From assembly GCF_003046475.1 (NCBI RefSeq), contig NZ_PZZZ01000005.1:310001-374000 (forward strand): a stretch of DNA of 64,000 nucleotides. The letters are read 5' to 3'. Under the pieces are notes generated by a model that made no database searches, was not told where the DNA came from, and was given only the letters and a program-made list of their open reading frames with translations. The number at the start of each line of letters is the position of its first letter. Positions within the stretch are counted from its first letter, which is position 1. Shown here piece after piece: positions 54,826 to 64,000 of this stretch. Position numbers and translations under genes: made by a program. This DNA comes from Mycoplana dimorpha. Lineage in GTDB: Bacteria > Pseudomonadota > Alphaproteobacteria > Rhizobiales > Rhizobiaceae.

Positions 54826-55218
54826 TCACGCGGCGCCTTTCAGCATGGGCAGGGCAGTCCAGACAACAGCAAGCGCGAGCAGGATCCAGACGAGCACGAT
54901 CATCGCCATGCCGGCGCGGGAGGCGGGCAGCGCGATCCGCTCGACCGCGCGCGTCCGCAGTTCGGCGCGAATGTCCGGCGGGATCAGCTTCAGGGTGGCA
55001 ATCGTTCCCAGGGGAACGATGATCAGGTCGTCGAGGTAGCCGAGCACGGGGATGAAGTCCGGGATCAGGTCGACCGGCGAGAGCGCGTAGGCGGCGACGA
55101 TTGCCCCAAGCGCCTTGGCATGCCAGGGAACACGCGGGTCGCGGGCAGCAAGCCAGAGGACGACCACGTCGCGCTTGACGGCGCGCGCCCAGTTTTTGGC
55201 AAGCTCGATCCAGGTCAT
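54826..55218 (-). CDS. DUF1232 (YkvA-type) membrane protein
   Basis: This is a 130-residue protein with the YkvA/DUF1232 core YALSPVDLIPDFIPVLGYLD (a proline-rich helix pair, about residues 41-60) and a C-terminal hydrophobic span (GMAMIVLVWILLALAVVW). An N-terminal helix is basic. Function is unknown in the family. The start is placed at ATG 55218; an ATG at 55269 in the same frame is possible, and neither has a strong ribosome-binding site. It is on the opposite strand to ftsH and glmM and is flanked by two direct repeats, so it looks inserted between them. Confidence 0.82.
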   Translation of the reverse strand: MTWIELAKNWARAVKRDVVVLWLAARDPRVPWHAKALGAIVAAYALSPVDLIPDFIPVLGYLDDLIIVPLGTIATLKLIPPDIRAELRTRAVERIALPASRAGMAMIVLVWILLALAVVWTALPMLKGAA

Positions 55219-55348
55219 TTTGCGTGTCCGTCTGCGATTGCCGCTGTCCGGGCGGCGGAAATTTCCCATAGCCCGCGAAGGTTGCTATCTTAAGCCGGCC
55301 TAATGCCTCGCCGCAACGGCCGGCGCGGCGCGGATTGGGCCCGGATCG

Positions 55349-55387
55349 ACCGGTAACGGCCTGTAACGCAGGCTGATTCAATTTCAG
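55349..55387 (+). repeat. 39-base direct repeat, copy 2
   Basis: Same orientation as copy 1, ending in GATTCAATTTCAG, on the other side of the DUF1232 gene. The spacing between the copies is 539 bases. Could be target or recombination scars of an insertion, or paired regulatory hairpins. Confidence 0.7.
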
Positions 55388-55501
55388 GTGCCCTGTGTTC
55401 CGTTCTGTGGCAAAGAGAGCCGATTATGGGCACGAGATACCGACGGGCGCGCCGAACGGCGCCTGCCCGCGTGATGCCCGAGAGGATTATCAGGAGCACA
55501 A

Positions 55502-56854
<1,353 letters not shown>

Positions 56855-56956
56855 GTGCAGCCGTTCGCGCGGCGGGGGCGGACGCCGGCGAAAGGTAGCA
56901 GACTTGCTGCCCCTCGGGATTTCCTGTTCCGCTGAATATCGCAGCGTCAGTTTTCG

Positions 56957-56990
56957 GAAAGGGCCGGGCACACCCGGCCCTTTCCGTTTC
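56957..56990 (+). terminator. Terminator downstream of glmM
   Basis: The stem GAAAGGGCCGGG / CCCGGCCCTTTC with a four-base loop is followed by CGTTTCCG; the T content is modest. It lies about 100 bases past the glmM stop and before the CtrA-type box of the next gene. Confidence 0.6.
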
Positions 56991-57088
56991 CGCAACCTGC
57001 CGCAGGTCAGGGCGGGCGCAGGACGACGCCGCCAGGGCTGGATGGGTATCGTTACCGCCGCGTTAATCGCCAAGGTTAAGCGGCGTAG

Positions 57089-57103
57089 TTAAATGCAACT
57101 TAA
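57089..57103. promoter_or_regulatory. CtrA-type box, TTAA-N7-TTAA, upstream of the first OMP gene
   Basis: A perfect TTAA-N7-TTAA followed by C lies 85 bases upstream of the outer-membrane protein gene. Two further TTAA occurrences (57063 and 57076) nearby are spaced nine rather than seven, giving a TTAA-rich tract. Confidence 0.65.
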
Positions 57104-57187
57104 CTTTTTCTCCTCATTATCCATGACCGATAGCCGCACCCGGTTCTGCTGGCATGCAGCGCCGAGCACAATTGTATGGAGTTGGGC

Positions 57188-57964
57188 ATGAGAAAGTTTC
57201 TGGGCAGCGCCGTCGCGGCTCTGATCGTGAGTTCGTCGGCCGGCGCCGCCGACCTGTACACGCCGCCGCCGCCGGTCGATCCGGGCGTTCCGGTTGTGGG
57301 TGGCTGGTATCTGCGCGGCTATCTCGGCATGAGCAACCAGCGGCTCGGCCATCTCGACCACGAACTCTTCCACACGCTCGAAGTGCATGACCTCGTCGAC
57401 GAAGGCGGCTTCGACAGCGCCCCATTCGTCGGCGCCGGCATCGGCTACAAGTTCAACGACTGGATCCGCACCGACGGCATCGTCGAATACCGCGGCAAGG
57501 CCGACTTCTCGGCGCTGGACCGCTATGGGCATAGCGGGCCGGGTGGGACGACCATCTGGGACGGCACGAACGACTACGACGGTTCCAAGTCCGAATGGCT
57601 GCTGATGGCCAACGCCTATGTCGACCTCGGCAACTGGTACGGCGTCGTGCCCTATGTCGGTGCCGGCATCGGTGCGTCGCGCAACACCATTTCGCATTTC
57701 CGCGACATCAACGTGCCGACGCAAGGGGTCGCCTATGCCGACAGCGATCCGACCTGGAACTTCGCCTGGGCGCTGCATGCCGGCCTCGGCTATCAGGTGA
57801 CGGATCAGATGACGGTCGATTTCGGCTACAGCTATCTCGATCTCGGCGATGCCAAGACCTCGTCGATCCGCGCCTATGACGGTTCCGTCACCGAGGCGCC
57901 GATGCACTTCAAGAACATCACCTCGCACGATTTCAAACTCGGCCTGCGCTACATGCTGCAGTAG
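57188..57964 (+). CDS. Outer-membrane beta-barrel protein (Omp25/porin-family type)
   Basis: This is a 258-residue outer-membrane protein with a signal peptide (MRKFLGSAVAALIVSSSAGA, cleaved before ADLY). An eight-stranded-type barrel follows, built of alternating segments such as GGWYLRGYLGMSNQ, APFVGAGIGYKFNDWIRTDG and TVDFGYSYLDLGDAKT. It ends in FKLGLRYMLQ. The start at 57188 has GGAG upstream; ATG 57176 is an alternative. It is a paralogue of the next gene, with similar GWY-R-LG opening strands. Confidence 0.85.
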   Translation: MRKFLGSAVAALIVSSSAGAADLYTPPPPVDPGVPVVGGWYLRGYLGMSNQRLGHLDHELFHTLEVHDLVDEGGFDSAPFVGAGIGYKFNDWIRTDGIVEYRGKADFSALDRYGHSGPGGTTIWDGTNDYDGSKSEWLLMANAYVDLGNWYGVVPYVGAGIGASRNTISHFRDINVPTQGVAYADSDPTWNFAWALHAGLGYQVTDQMTVDFGYSYLDLGDAKTSSIRAYDGSVTEAPMHFKNITSHDFKLGLRYMLQ

Positions 57965-58058
57965 CCGATCCGCGATCGACAGCATGCGCCACAGCCGCCG
58001 GAAGGCGGCTGTTCCCGTTTCTGGGCGGGCGCAGGCTGTTGCCGGTTAACAAACATGC

Positions 58059-58073
58059 TTAACCGGGCCTTAA
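58059..58073. promoter_or_regulatory. CtrA-type box, TTAA-N7-TTAA, upstream of the second OMP gene
   Basis: A perfect TTAA-N7-TTAA followed by C lies 63 bases upstream of the start codon. Another TTAAC occurs just before it (58046), spaced nine from the box. Confidence 0.65.
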
Positions 58074-58136
58074 CACTTCCCTGAAATACTCGCCGCCATT
58101 AACCGGCCGGGCTTCGGCCGCCGTTGGGGGCGAAAC

Positions 58137-58940
58137 ATGATCGTGCGAAAGACAATCCTCGGTGCCGCCTTGATCGCCGGCCTGTCGGCCGGAAGCGCGC
58201 TTGCGGGCGGAGAGGTCTATCCGGTAATCGACGTGCCGGAAGTCGCCATCGGCGTGGCGCAGGGCTGGTACATCCGTGGCGACCTCGGCTATTCGGGCTG
58301 GATCGATGGCGGCGACCCGCGCTACAACTACATCAACTCCCTCGGCGTGCAGCAGAGCACCGACTTCGACGATACCCGCTTCTCGAAGCCGTTCTCCTAC
58401 GGCTTCGGCATGGGCTACCAGTTCAACGACTACCTGCGCACCGACCTGACGGCGGACTTCTTCAATTCCAGCGTCGACGGGAAATCGCAGATCGGCAGCA
58501 ACTGCCCGTTTGTTGGCGGCAGCTGCAATCTCACCCACGACACCGGCTTCGACGCGATCATGGTGATGGCGAACGGCTATATCGATCTCGGCACCTATGC
58601 CGGCCTGACGCCCTATATCGGCGGCGGCGTCGGCGCGACCAACATCCAGTGGGACGACGTCAAGACGCGGGCGACCTGCGGCGGCGTTCCCTGCTTCACG
58701 ACGACCAATCCGGGCGAGGAAAGCTGGCGCTTCACCTATGCGCTGATGGCCGGCGCCTCCTACGACCTGACGAACCGTATCAAGCTCGACGTCGGCTATC
58801 GCTATTCCGACATCGATGGCGGCAAGATGGCCGGCTACAACAGTGCCGAAAAGGCACTGGGCGCCTCCGGCACCAAGGTGCACGACGAAGGCTTCCAGCG
58901 CCATGAGATCCGCGCCGGCGTCCGGGTGACGACCTGGTAG
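58137..58940 (+). CDS. Outer-membrane beta-barrel protein, paralogue of the preceding
   Basis: This is a 267-residue outer-membrane protein. The signal peptide (IVRKTILGAALIAGLSAGSA) is cleaved near ALAGGE. Barrel strands include GWYIRGDLGYSGWI, YGFGMGYQFNDYLRTDL, YIGGGVGATNIQW and KLDVGYRYSDIDGGKM, and it ends with an aromatic residue (RVTTW). Four cysteines (in NCPFVGGSCN and ATCGGVPC) could form disulphides in external loops, absent in the paralogue. It has its own CtrA-type box and a strong terminator. Confidence 0.85.
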   Translation: MIVRKTILGAALIAGLSAGSALAGGEVYPVIDVPEVAIGVAQGWYIRGDLGYSGWIDGGDPRYNYINSLGVQQSTDFDDTRFSKPFSYGFGMGYQFNDYLRTDLTADFFNSSVDGKSQIGSNCPFVGGSCNLTHDTGFDAIMVMANGYIDLGTYAGLTPYIGGGVGATNIQWDDVKTRATCGGVPCFTTTNPGEESWRFTYALMAGASYDLTNRIKLDVGYRYSDIDGGKMAGYNSAEKALGASGTKVHDEGFQRHEIRAGVRVTTW

Positions 58941-58971
58941 AACCTGGCGACGCAAAATCAAAGCCTGAACG

Positions 58972-59005
58972 AAGACGGCGCGGGAGCAACTCCCGCGCCG
59001 TCTTT
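58972..59005 (+). terminator. Intrinsic terminator of the second OMP gene
   Basis: A 14-base perfect stem (AAGACGGCGCGGGA / TCCCGCGCCGTCTT) with a five-base loop is followed by TCATT on the plus strand. Confidence 0.8.
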
Positions 59006-59049
59006 CATTCCAGGAACCGGCCAAGCCACGACTGGGCCGGCCGGAACCG

Positions 59050-61473
59050 TTACTGGCTGTCCGCTGGCGGCGCCAGCGCGGCCCAGGCGTTCAATACCGA
59101 GTTGAACACCTCCGCGCCCGTGGTTCCCTTCTCCAGCGTCAGCAGGGCGCGCCGGCCGTTGCGGTAGGTGATCGGGATATCGATCCAGTCGCGGTTCTTC
59201 AGCAGATCCGCGTTGCGGGTGATCGCATCCGGGAAGTCGTTCAGCGCGATCATGTGGAAGTCTTCGGTGATCTTGGCAGGGACCGCGATCAGCGGGTCGC
59301 CGCGGTCCTGCTCGGTCCGCTTCATCGCCACGCGCTGCACGCTGTCGATGCTGCCGCCTTCGAAATTCGGCGGCAACACGAAGACGATCTCGACGAGATG
59401 GCTGGCCGGCAGCGACTTGTCGGCATTGCGCCGGATCAGAAGCTGCGCCGACAGGCCGTTCGAAGGCACGGTGATCTGGGCGCGGATCACAGGCTCCGGC
59501 CTGGCGTCGCCACCGGGGCTTTCCTCGGCCTTGGACCATATCACGGTGCCGTCGATCGCGGTCGGGGCCGACTGGCCGAGCCGCTCCTCGTAGAGGAACA
59601 TCTTCTGCGACACGCCCACCGGCGCCTGCTCGGCGGCCGCACCCGCTGCTGCGGTCTGCGTGCCAGCCGGCTGGGTAGCGGGGGTGGCAGGCGCGGCAGG
59701 CGCGGTGCCGGCCGGCGTCGCGGCTGCGGCGCCGGTGTCGGTCGCCGTCGTTGCCGCGTCGATGCCGGCGGCGGCAGCGACCTCGGTCGTCTGCTCGGTG
59801 ACGGACTTGCCTTCTTCGCTCGTCGGTTCGCCGGCAACCGCGGCCGGACCCTCGTCGGTCTCGGTGCCATCCGGCAGGAGACGCTGGGTGAACTTGTTGA
59901 TGCCGGTGCCGGCGGAGGCGACCTGGGCTCCGGCCGTGTCGTCGCTGCCGGTTCCGGCTTCGCCTGTGGCCCCGGCATTGCCGGACGGATCTGCGACCGG
60001 CGCGGTCAGGTCAGCGAGCGTACGGTCGATCGAGTCACGGTTCAGCCAGTATGCCGCGCCGGCGCCGCCGACAAGGGCGAGCACGGCCGCGGCCACGCCG
60101 ATCCGGGCGATGCTGATCCTGCGACTGCGCGGGGCAGCGCGGAATGAGCGTTGGCCGTTTCGAACCGGAGCCTCCGCAGCGGCGGGGGGCGCCTCGCTCA
60201 GGCCGGACGCCTTGGCGGTGCCTTGCTCGGACGCCTTCGGCTGGTAGCCGATCAGGTCCTCGAGATCCCCCCAGGCATTGTCGGAAGCACGCTTCGGCTC
60301 GCTTCCCGGCTCGGCGGGACGGGCGTCCTCGGGCCAGGTCCACTCGGAGGCGGCGTCTGCGTCTGCCGCTGACATGGGCGCGATTTCCCCTGGGCGCTGC
60401 TCCCGGGGGAACACGTCACGGGAACTGATCTCCTCGGACCCGGTGTCGGCCCGCTCGTCGCTCCACGCCCACGGCATGGCCGTCGCCGGCATGGCGGCGG
60501 GGGAGGGCGCTGGGTCGGCGGCCGCCGGCTGGTGCGGTGCCGTCGCCATGTGCTCGGGTGCATAGGGATGCTCCGGCGCAGGCGGCTGCTCCGCCACGGC
60601 GGCATAATGGGGATCGCCGGCCGGTGAGGCCTGTCCGTCAAACGCCGCCTGCTCGTCGGAACGCGGCTCGAGCGGCTGCATGCCGATGTAATGCGGTTCC
60701 TCTGCGCCAGGGGCTTCGGCCGAGGCGGCGGGATGGGCCGCATGCGCGCTCTCGGCCGGGCTCGGCTCGACCGGGACGAACTCGACGGGAACCGGATCGA
60801 TCGGGGCCGGCTCGACGGACTCGACCAAGGCTGGTTCGATCGGGGCCGGTTCGACCGGGCCCGGCTCTAGCGGGGCTTCATAGCGGGCGACGTCTTGCGG
60901 CGCCGGGGCCGGCGTTTCCTCGTAGGTCTCCGGGTAGGTGCCGGGAGCCCAATGTTGCGGCCCGGCCTCGGCAGCCTCCGCCGGCGGGTATTCTTCCGGC
61001 GCGAAGGCGGGTTGGGTTTCGAAAGCCGCCTCTGACGGGCCCTGGGGCACCTGCGCAGGTCCGGAGTCGCTGACGGCTTCCGCTTCCGCCGGATAGGTGG
61101 CCGGCTCGGCGTGTGCCGCTTCCGGGGACGTCTCGGGGACGAACGGTGCGGCAGGAGGCGGGGCCGGAGGTTCGGGCGCGGGTGGCGGCTCGGGCGCAGG
61201 CGCGGGTGGCGGCTCGGGCGCAGCGGCTTCGAAAGGTTCGACGAACTCCTCCGCCGGGAGCGCCTCGGCGTGGTCGCCCTCCACTTCGGCGATGGCCGCC
61301 TCGAGCTTGTCGAGCTGGCGCTGGACGAGGTCGTCGGATGGACGCGGATTCATCGCCTCCAGCTGGCGGCGCACCGCACCGCGAGCCTTGTCGTAAACCT
61401 TGACGCGCATCTCCGGGGAATTGTCCGCAAGGCCGTCCACGGCCCTGCGAATGACTGCTACAAAATCCGCCAT
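59050..61473 (-). CDS. Large Pro/Ala-rich single-span protein of unknown function
   Basis: This is an 807-residue protein, transcribed just after purA on the same strand (70-base gap). Residues 1-65 form a helical cytoplasmic domain (MADFVAVIRRAVDGLADNSP, with KVYDKARGAVRRQLEAMNPR). Residues 75-400 are low-complexity Pro/Ala/Glu-rich. One span lies near 460-480 (IARIGVAAAVLALVGGAGAA), and after a further Ala/Thr-rich linker a folded periplasmic domain covers about 645-807 (LYEERLGQSAPTAIDGTVIW to the end). Codon use is local and the frame is intact for 2.4 kb, so it is real. The architecture suggests a protein reaching across the periplasm, but no function is known to me. Confidence 0.8.
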   Translation of the reverse strand: MADFVAVIRRAVDGLADNSPEMRVKVYDKARGAVRRQLEAMNPRPSDDLVQRQLDKLEAAIAEVEGDHAEALPAEEFVEPFEAAAPEPPPAPAPEPPPAPEPPAPPPAAPFVPETSPEAAHAEPATYPAEAEAVSDSGPAQVPQGPSEAAFETQPAFAPEEYPPAEAAEAGPQHWAPGTYPETYEETPAPAPQDVARYEAPLEPGPVEPAPIEPALVESVEPAPIDPVPVEFVPVEPSPAESAHAAHPAASAEAPGAEEPHYIGMQPLEPRSDEQAAFDGQASPAGDPHYAAVAEQPPAPEHPYAPEHMATAPHQPAAADPAPSPAAMPATAMPWAWSDERADTGSEEISSRDVFPREQRPGEIAPMSAADADAASEWTWPEDARPAEPGSEPKRASDNAWGDLEDLIGYQPKASEQGTAKASGLSEAPPAAAEAPVRNGQRSFRAAPRSRRISIARIGVAAAVLALVGGAGAAYWLNRDSIDRTLADLTAPVADPSGNAGATGEAGTGSDDTAGAQVASAGTGINKFTQRLLPDGTETDEGPAAVAGEPTSEEGKSVTEQTTEVAAAAGIDAATTATDTGAAAATPAGTAPAAPATPATQPAGTQTAAAGAAAEQAPVGVSQKMFLYEERLGQSAPTAIDGTVIWSKAEESPGGDARPEPVIRAQITVPSNGLSAQLLIRRNADKSLPASHLVEIVFVLPPNFEGGSIDSVQRVAMKRTEQDRGDPLIAVPAKITEDFHMIALNDFPDAITRNADLLKNRDWIDIPITYRNGRRALLTLEKGTTGAEVFNSVLNAWAALAPPADSQ

Positions 61474-61543
61474 AAGAACTTTCTCGTGGTCTCCGGCCTC
61501 TCGTTGTCGCGAATCCAGTCCGGATCAGGTGTCAAATCAAATC

Positions 61544-62848
<1,305 letters not shown>

Positions 62849-63044
62849 TTCGTCTTTCCTGCTGCTTGCGCGCCGTCCGGCACGCGCTTTACAAACCCGC
62901 GCATCTATACTGTGTAGTTTTGCCGAAAGCGACCCTGTTATACCGCCGCAACCCGCTTTTTGCGTGGCGGAATCGGTCGGGACCGCCTAATTCTGCGCCC
63001 CAGTTCCGGTTGCCGGGACCATCACCAGCATCCGGAATACTGCC

Positions 63045-63932
63045 GTGAACAGCAAAGCCTATTTCTACCTCTGCGTGACCACGCTCTTCTGGGGCGGCAA
63101 TTCCGTCGCCGGCAAGCTCGCCGTCGGCCATATCAGCCCGATGATGCTGACGACGCTCCGGTGGTTATTCGCCCTTTGCGTCATTCTTGCATTCATGATG
63201 CCGCAGGTCCGCCGCGACTGGGCGAAGATCAGGGCACACTGGCTGCAGTTCTTCCTCTATGGCGCCGTTGGCTTCACGCTGTTCAACGCGCTCCTCTATT
63301 CGGCCCTGAAGCATACCAGTGCGATCAACGCGGTGATCGAGCAGGCCGGCATTCCGATGCTGATCTTCGTCCTCAACTTCCTGCTGTTTCGCATGCCGGC
63401 CTCGATCGCCCAGATCGTCGGCTTCTCGGTGACGCTGATCGGCGTGCTGGTGACGGCGGCGCACGGCGACCTGACCTCGCTGATGGAGCTCCAGTTCAAT
63501 ATCGGCGACCTGCTGATGCTGTTCGCCTGCATTGCCTATGCGGCCTATACGGTGTCGCTGCGCTGGAAACCGGCGGTGCATTGGCAGAGCTTTATCGCCG
63601 CCACGGCGTTCGGCGCGCTCTTCAGTTCGCTGCCGCTCCTGTGGTGGGAGGCCGGTAGCGGCGAGGCGATCGTTCCCGACGCCACCGGCTGGCTGATCGT
63701 TGTCTATGCGGCGCTGTTTCCCTCGCTCTTATCGCAGGTGCTGTGGGTGCGCGGCGTCGAGATGATCGGGCCGAACCGCGCCGGCCTGTTCATCAACGCG
63801 ATTCCGGTTTTCGGCACGCTGCTGTCGGTTGCTATCATCGGCGAGACGTTCCAGCTGTTCCACCTTGTGGCGCTGACGCTCGTGCTCGGCGGCATCGCCA
63901 TCGCCGAATGGGGCACGCCGAAGCCGCGCTGA
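63045..63932 (+). CDS. EamA/DMT-family permease
   Basis: This is a 295-residue drug/metabolite transporter superfamily protein with about ten hydrophobic helices in two EamA repeats (starting near YLCVTTLFWGGNSVAGKLAV and NIGDLLMLFACIAYAAYTVS). The C-terminal repeat ends LFINAIPVFGTLLSVAIIGE, typical of the family. The GTG start at 63045 has CGGAA upstream. Divergent from purA. Substrate unknown; family members export amino acids and other metabolites. Confidence 0.85.
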   Translation: MNSKAYFYLCVTTLFWGGNSVAGKLAVGHISPMMLTTLRWLFALCVILAFMMPQVRRDWAKIRAHWLQFFLYGAVGFTLFNALLYSALKHTSAINAVIEQAGIPMLIFVLNFLLFRMPASIAQIVGFSVTLIGVLVTAAHGDLTSLMELQFNIGDLLMLFACIAYAAYTVSLRWKPAVHWQSFIAATAFGALFSSLPLLWWEAGSGEAIVPDATGWLIVVYAALFPSLLSQVLWVRGVEMIGPNRAGLFINAIPVFGTLLSVAIIGETFQLFHLVALTLVLGGIAIAEWGTPKPR

Positions 63933-64000
63933 CGGACGGGAAGGTGCCTCCCGGGTTGCGGTTGTCCGGTCGCTGTTCGCGCGGCGCTATCACCCGCGAG

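Noticed and set aside
55296-55310. TTAA-N7-TAAT near 55.3 kb as a CtrA box
   Set aside because: The second half does not match TTAA; more than one mismatch, so not counted.

Overview
The window reads as one contiguous chromosomal piece of a GC-rich alphaproteobacterium of the order Hyphomicrobiales (Rhizobiales). Four things point there: the gene order tkt-gap-pgk-fba, DUF4164-zapA-6S RNA, and 5-FCL-ymdB-yebC-ruvCAB-ybgC-tolQRAB-pal-cpoB-tilS-ftsH-glmM; an rcdA gene with CtrA-type boxes; rhizobial-type outer-membrane proteins and a sqdBDC sulfolipid operon; and the base composition. No tRNA, rRNA, CRISPR array, integrase or transposase was found.

Left part (1-14 kb). rpmE, then a minus-strand group of an MFS transporter, a DUF1192 protein and rcdA (adaptor for CtrA proteolysis), with two perfect TTAA-N7-TTAA boxes upstream of rcdA. 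A visibly A/T-richer accessory stretch follows, with a stand-alone AIPR-type candidate phage-defence gene and a GNAT-Rnk fusion. Then come an autotransporter, a POT peptide transporter, an arylsulfatase and a possible 24-codon small gene.

Central carbon and accessory block (14-30 kb). The minus-strand genes tkt, gap, pgk and fba give the lower glycolytic/pentose-phosphate trunk. They are separated by composite palindromic repeats, tandemly amplified at 15.5-16.0 kb and again at 26.8-27.3 kb. The plus-strand genes DUF4164, zapA and 6S RNA follow. Between 6S RNA and its usual neighbour 5-FCL lie about 8 kb holding a nuclease-like DUF6946-type gene, a flippase, a TupA-like ATP-grasp enzyme, a GumK-like glycosyltransferase, transaldolase, a SorC-type regulator and a LuxR-type HTH protein.

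Core block (30-57 kb). The conserved folate / metallophosphoesterase / YebC / Ruv / Tol-Pal / TilS / FtsH / GlmM series is broken at several joints. Four toxin-antitoxin modules sit inside it: brnTA between ymdB and yebC, vapBC between ruvC and ruvA, a second vapBC between ruvA and ruvB (its toxin overlaps the ruvB start), and parDE between ybgC and tolQ. hsp20, with a hairpin over its ribosome-binding site, and sqdBDC also sit between ruvB and ybgC.

Right end (57-64 kb). Two paralogous outer-membrane beta-barrel genes each follow a perfect CtrA-type box. They are followed by a large Pro/Ala-rich single-span protein of unknown function next to purA, and an EamA-type permease. The strongest non-obvious themes are the CtrA-box set (division control and envelope), the cluster of toxin-antitoxin modules wedged into DNA-repair and envelope operons, and candidate single-gene defence loci.
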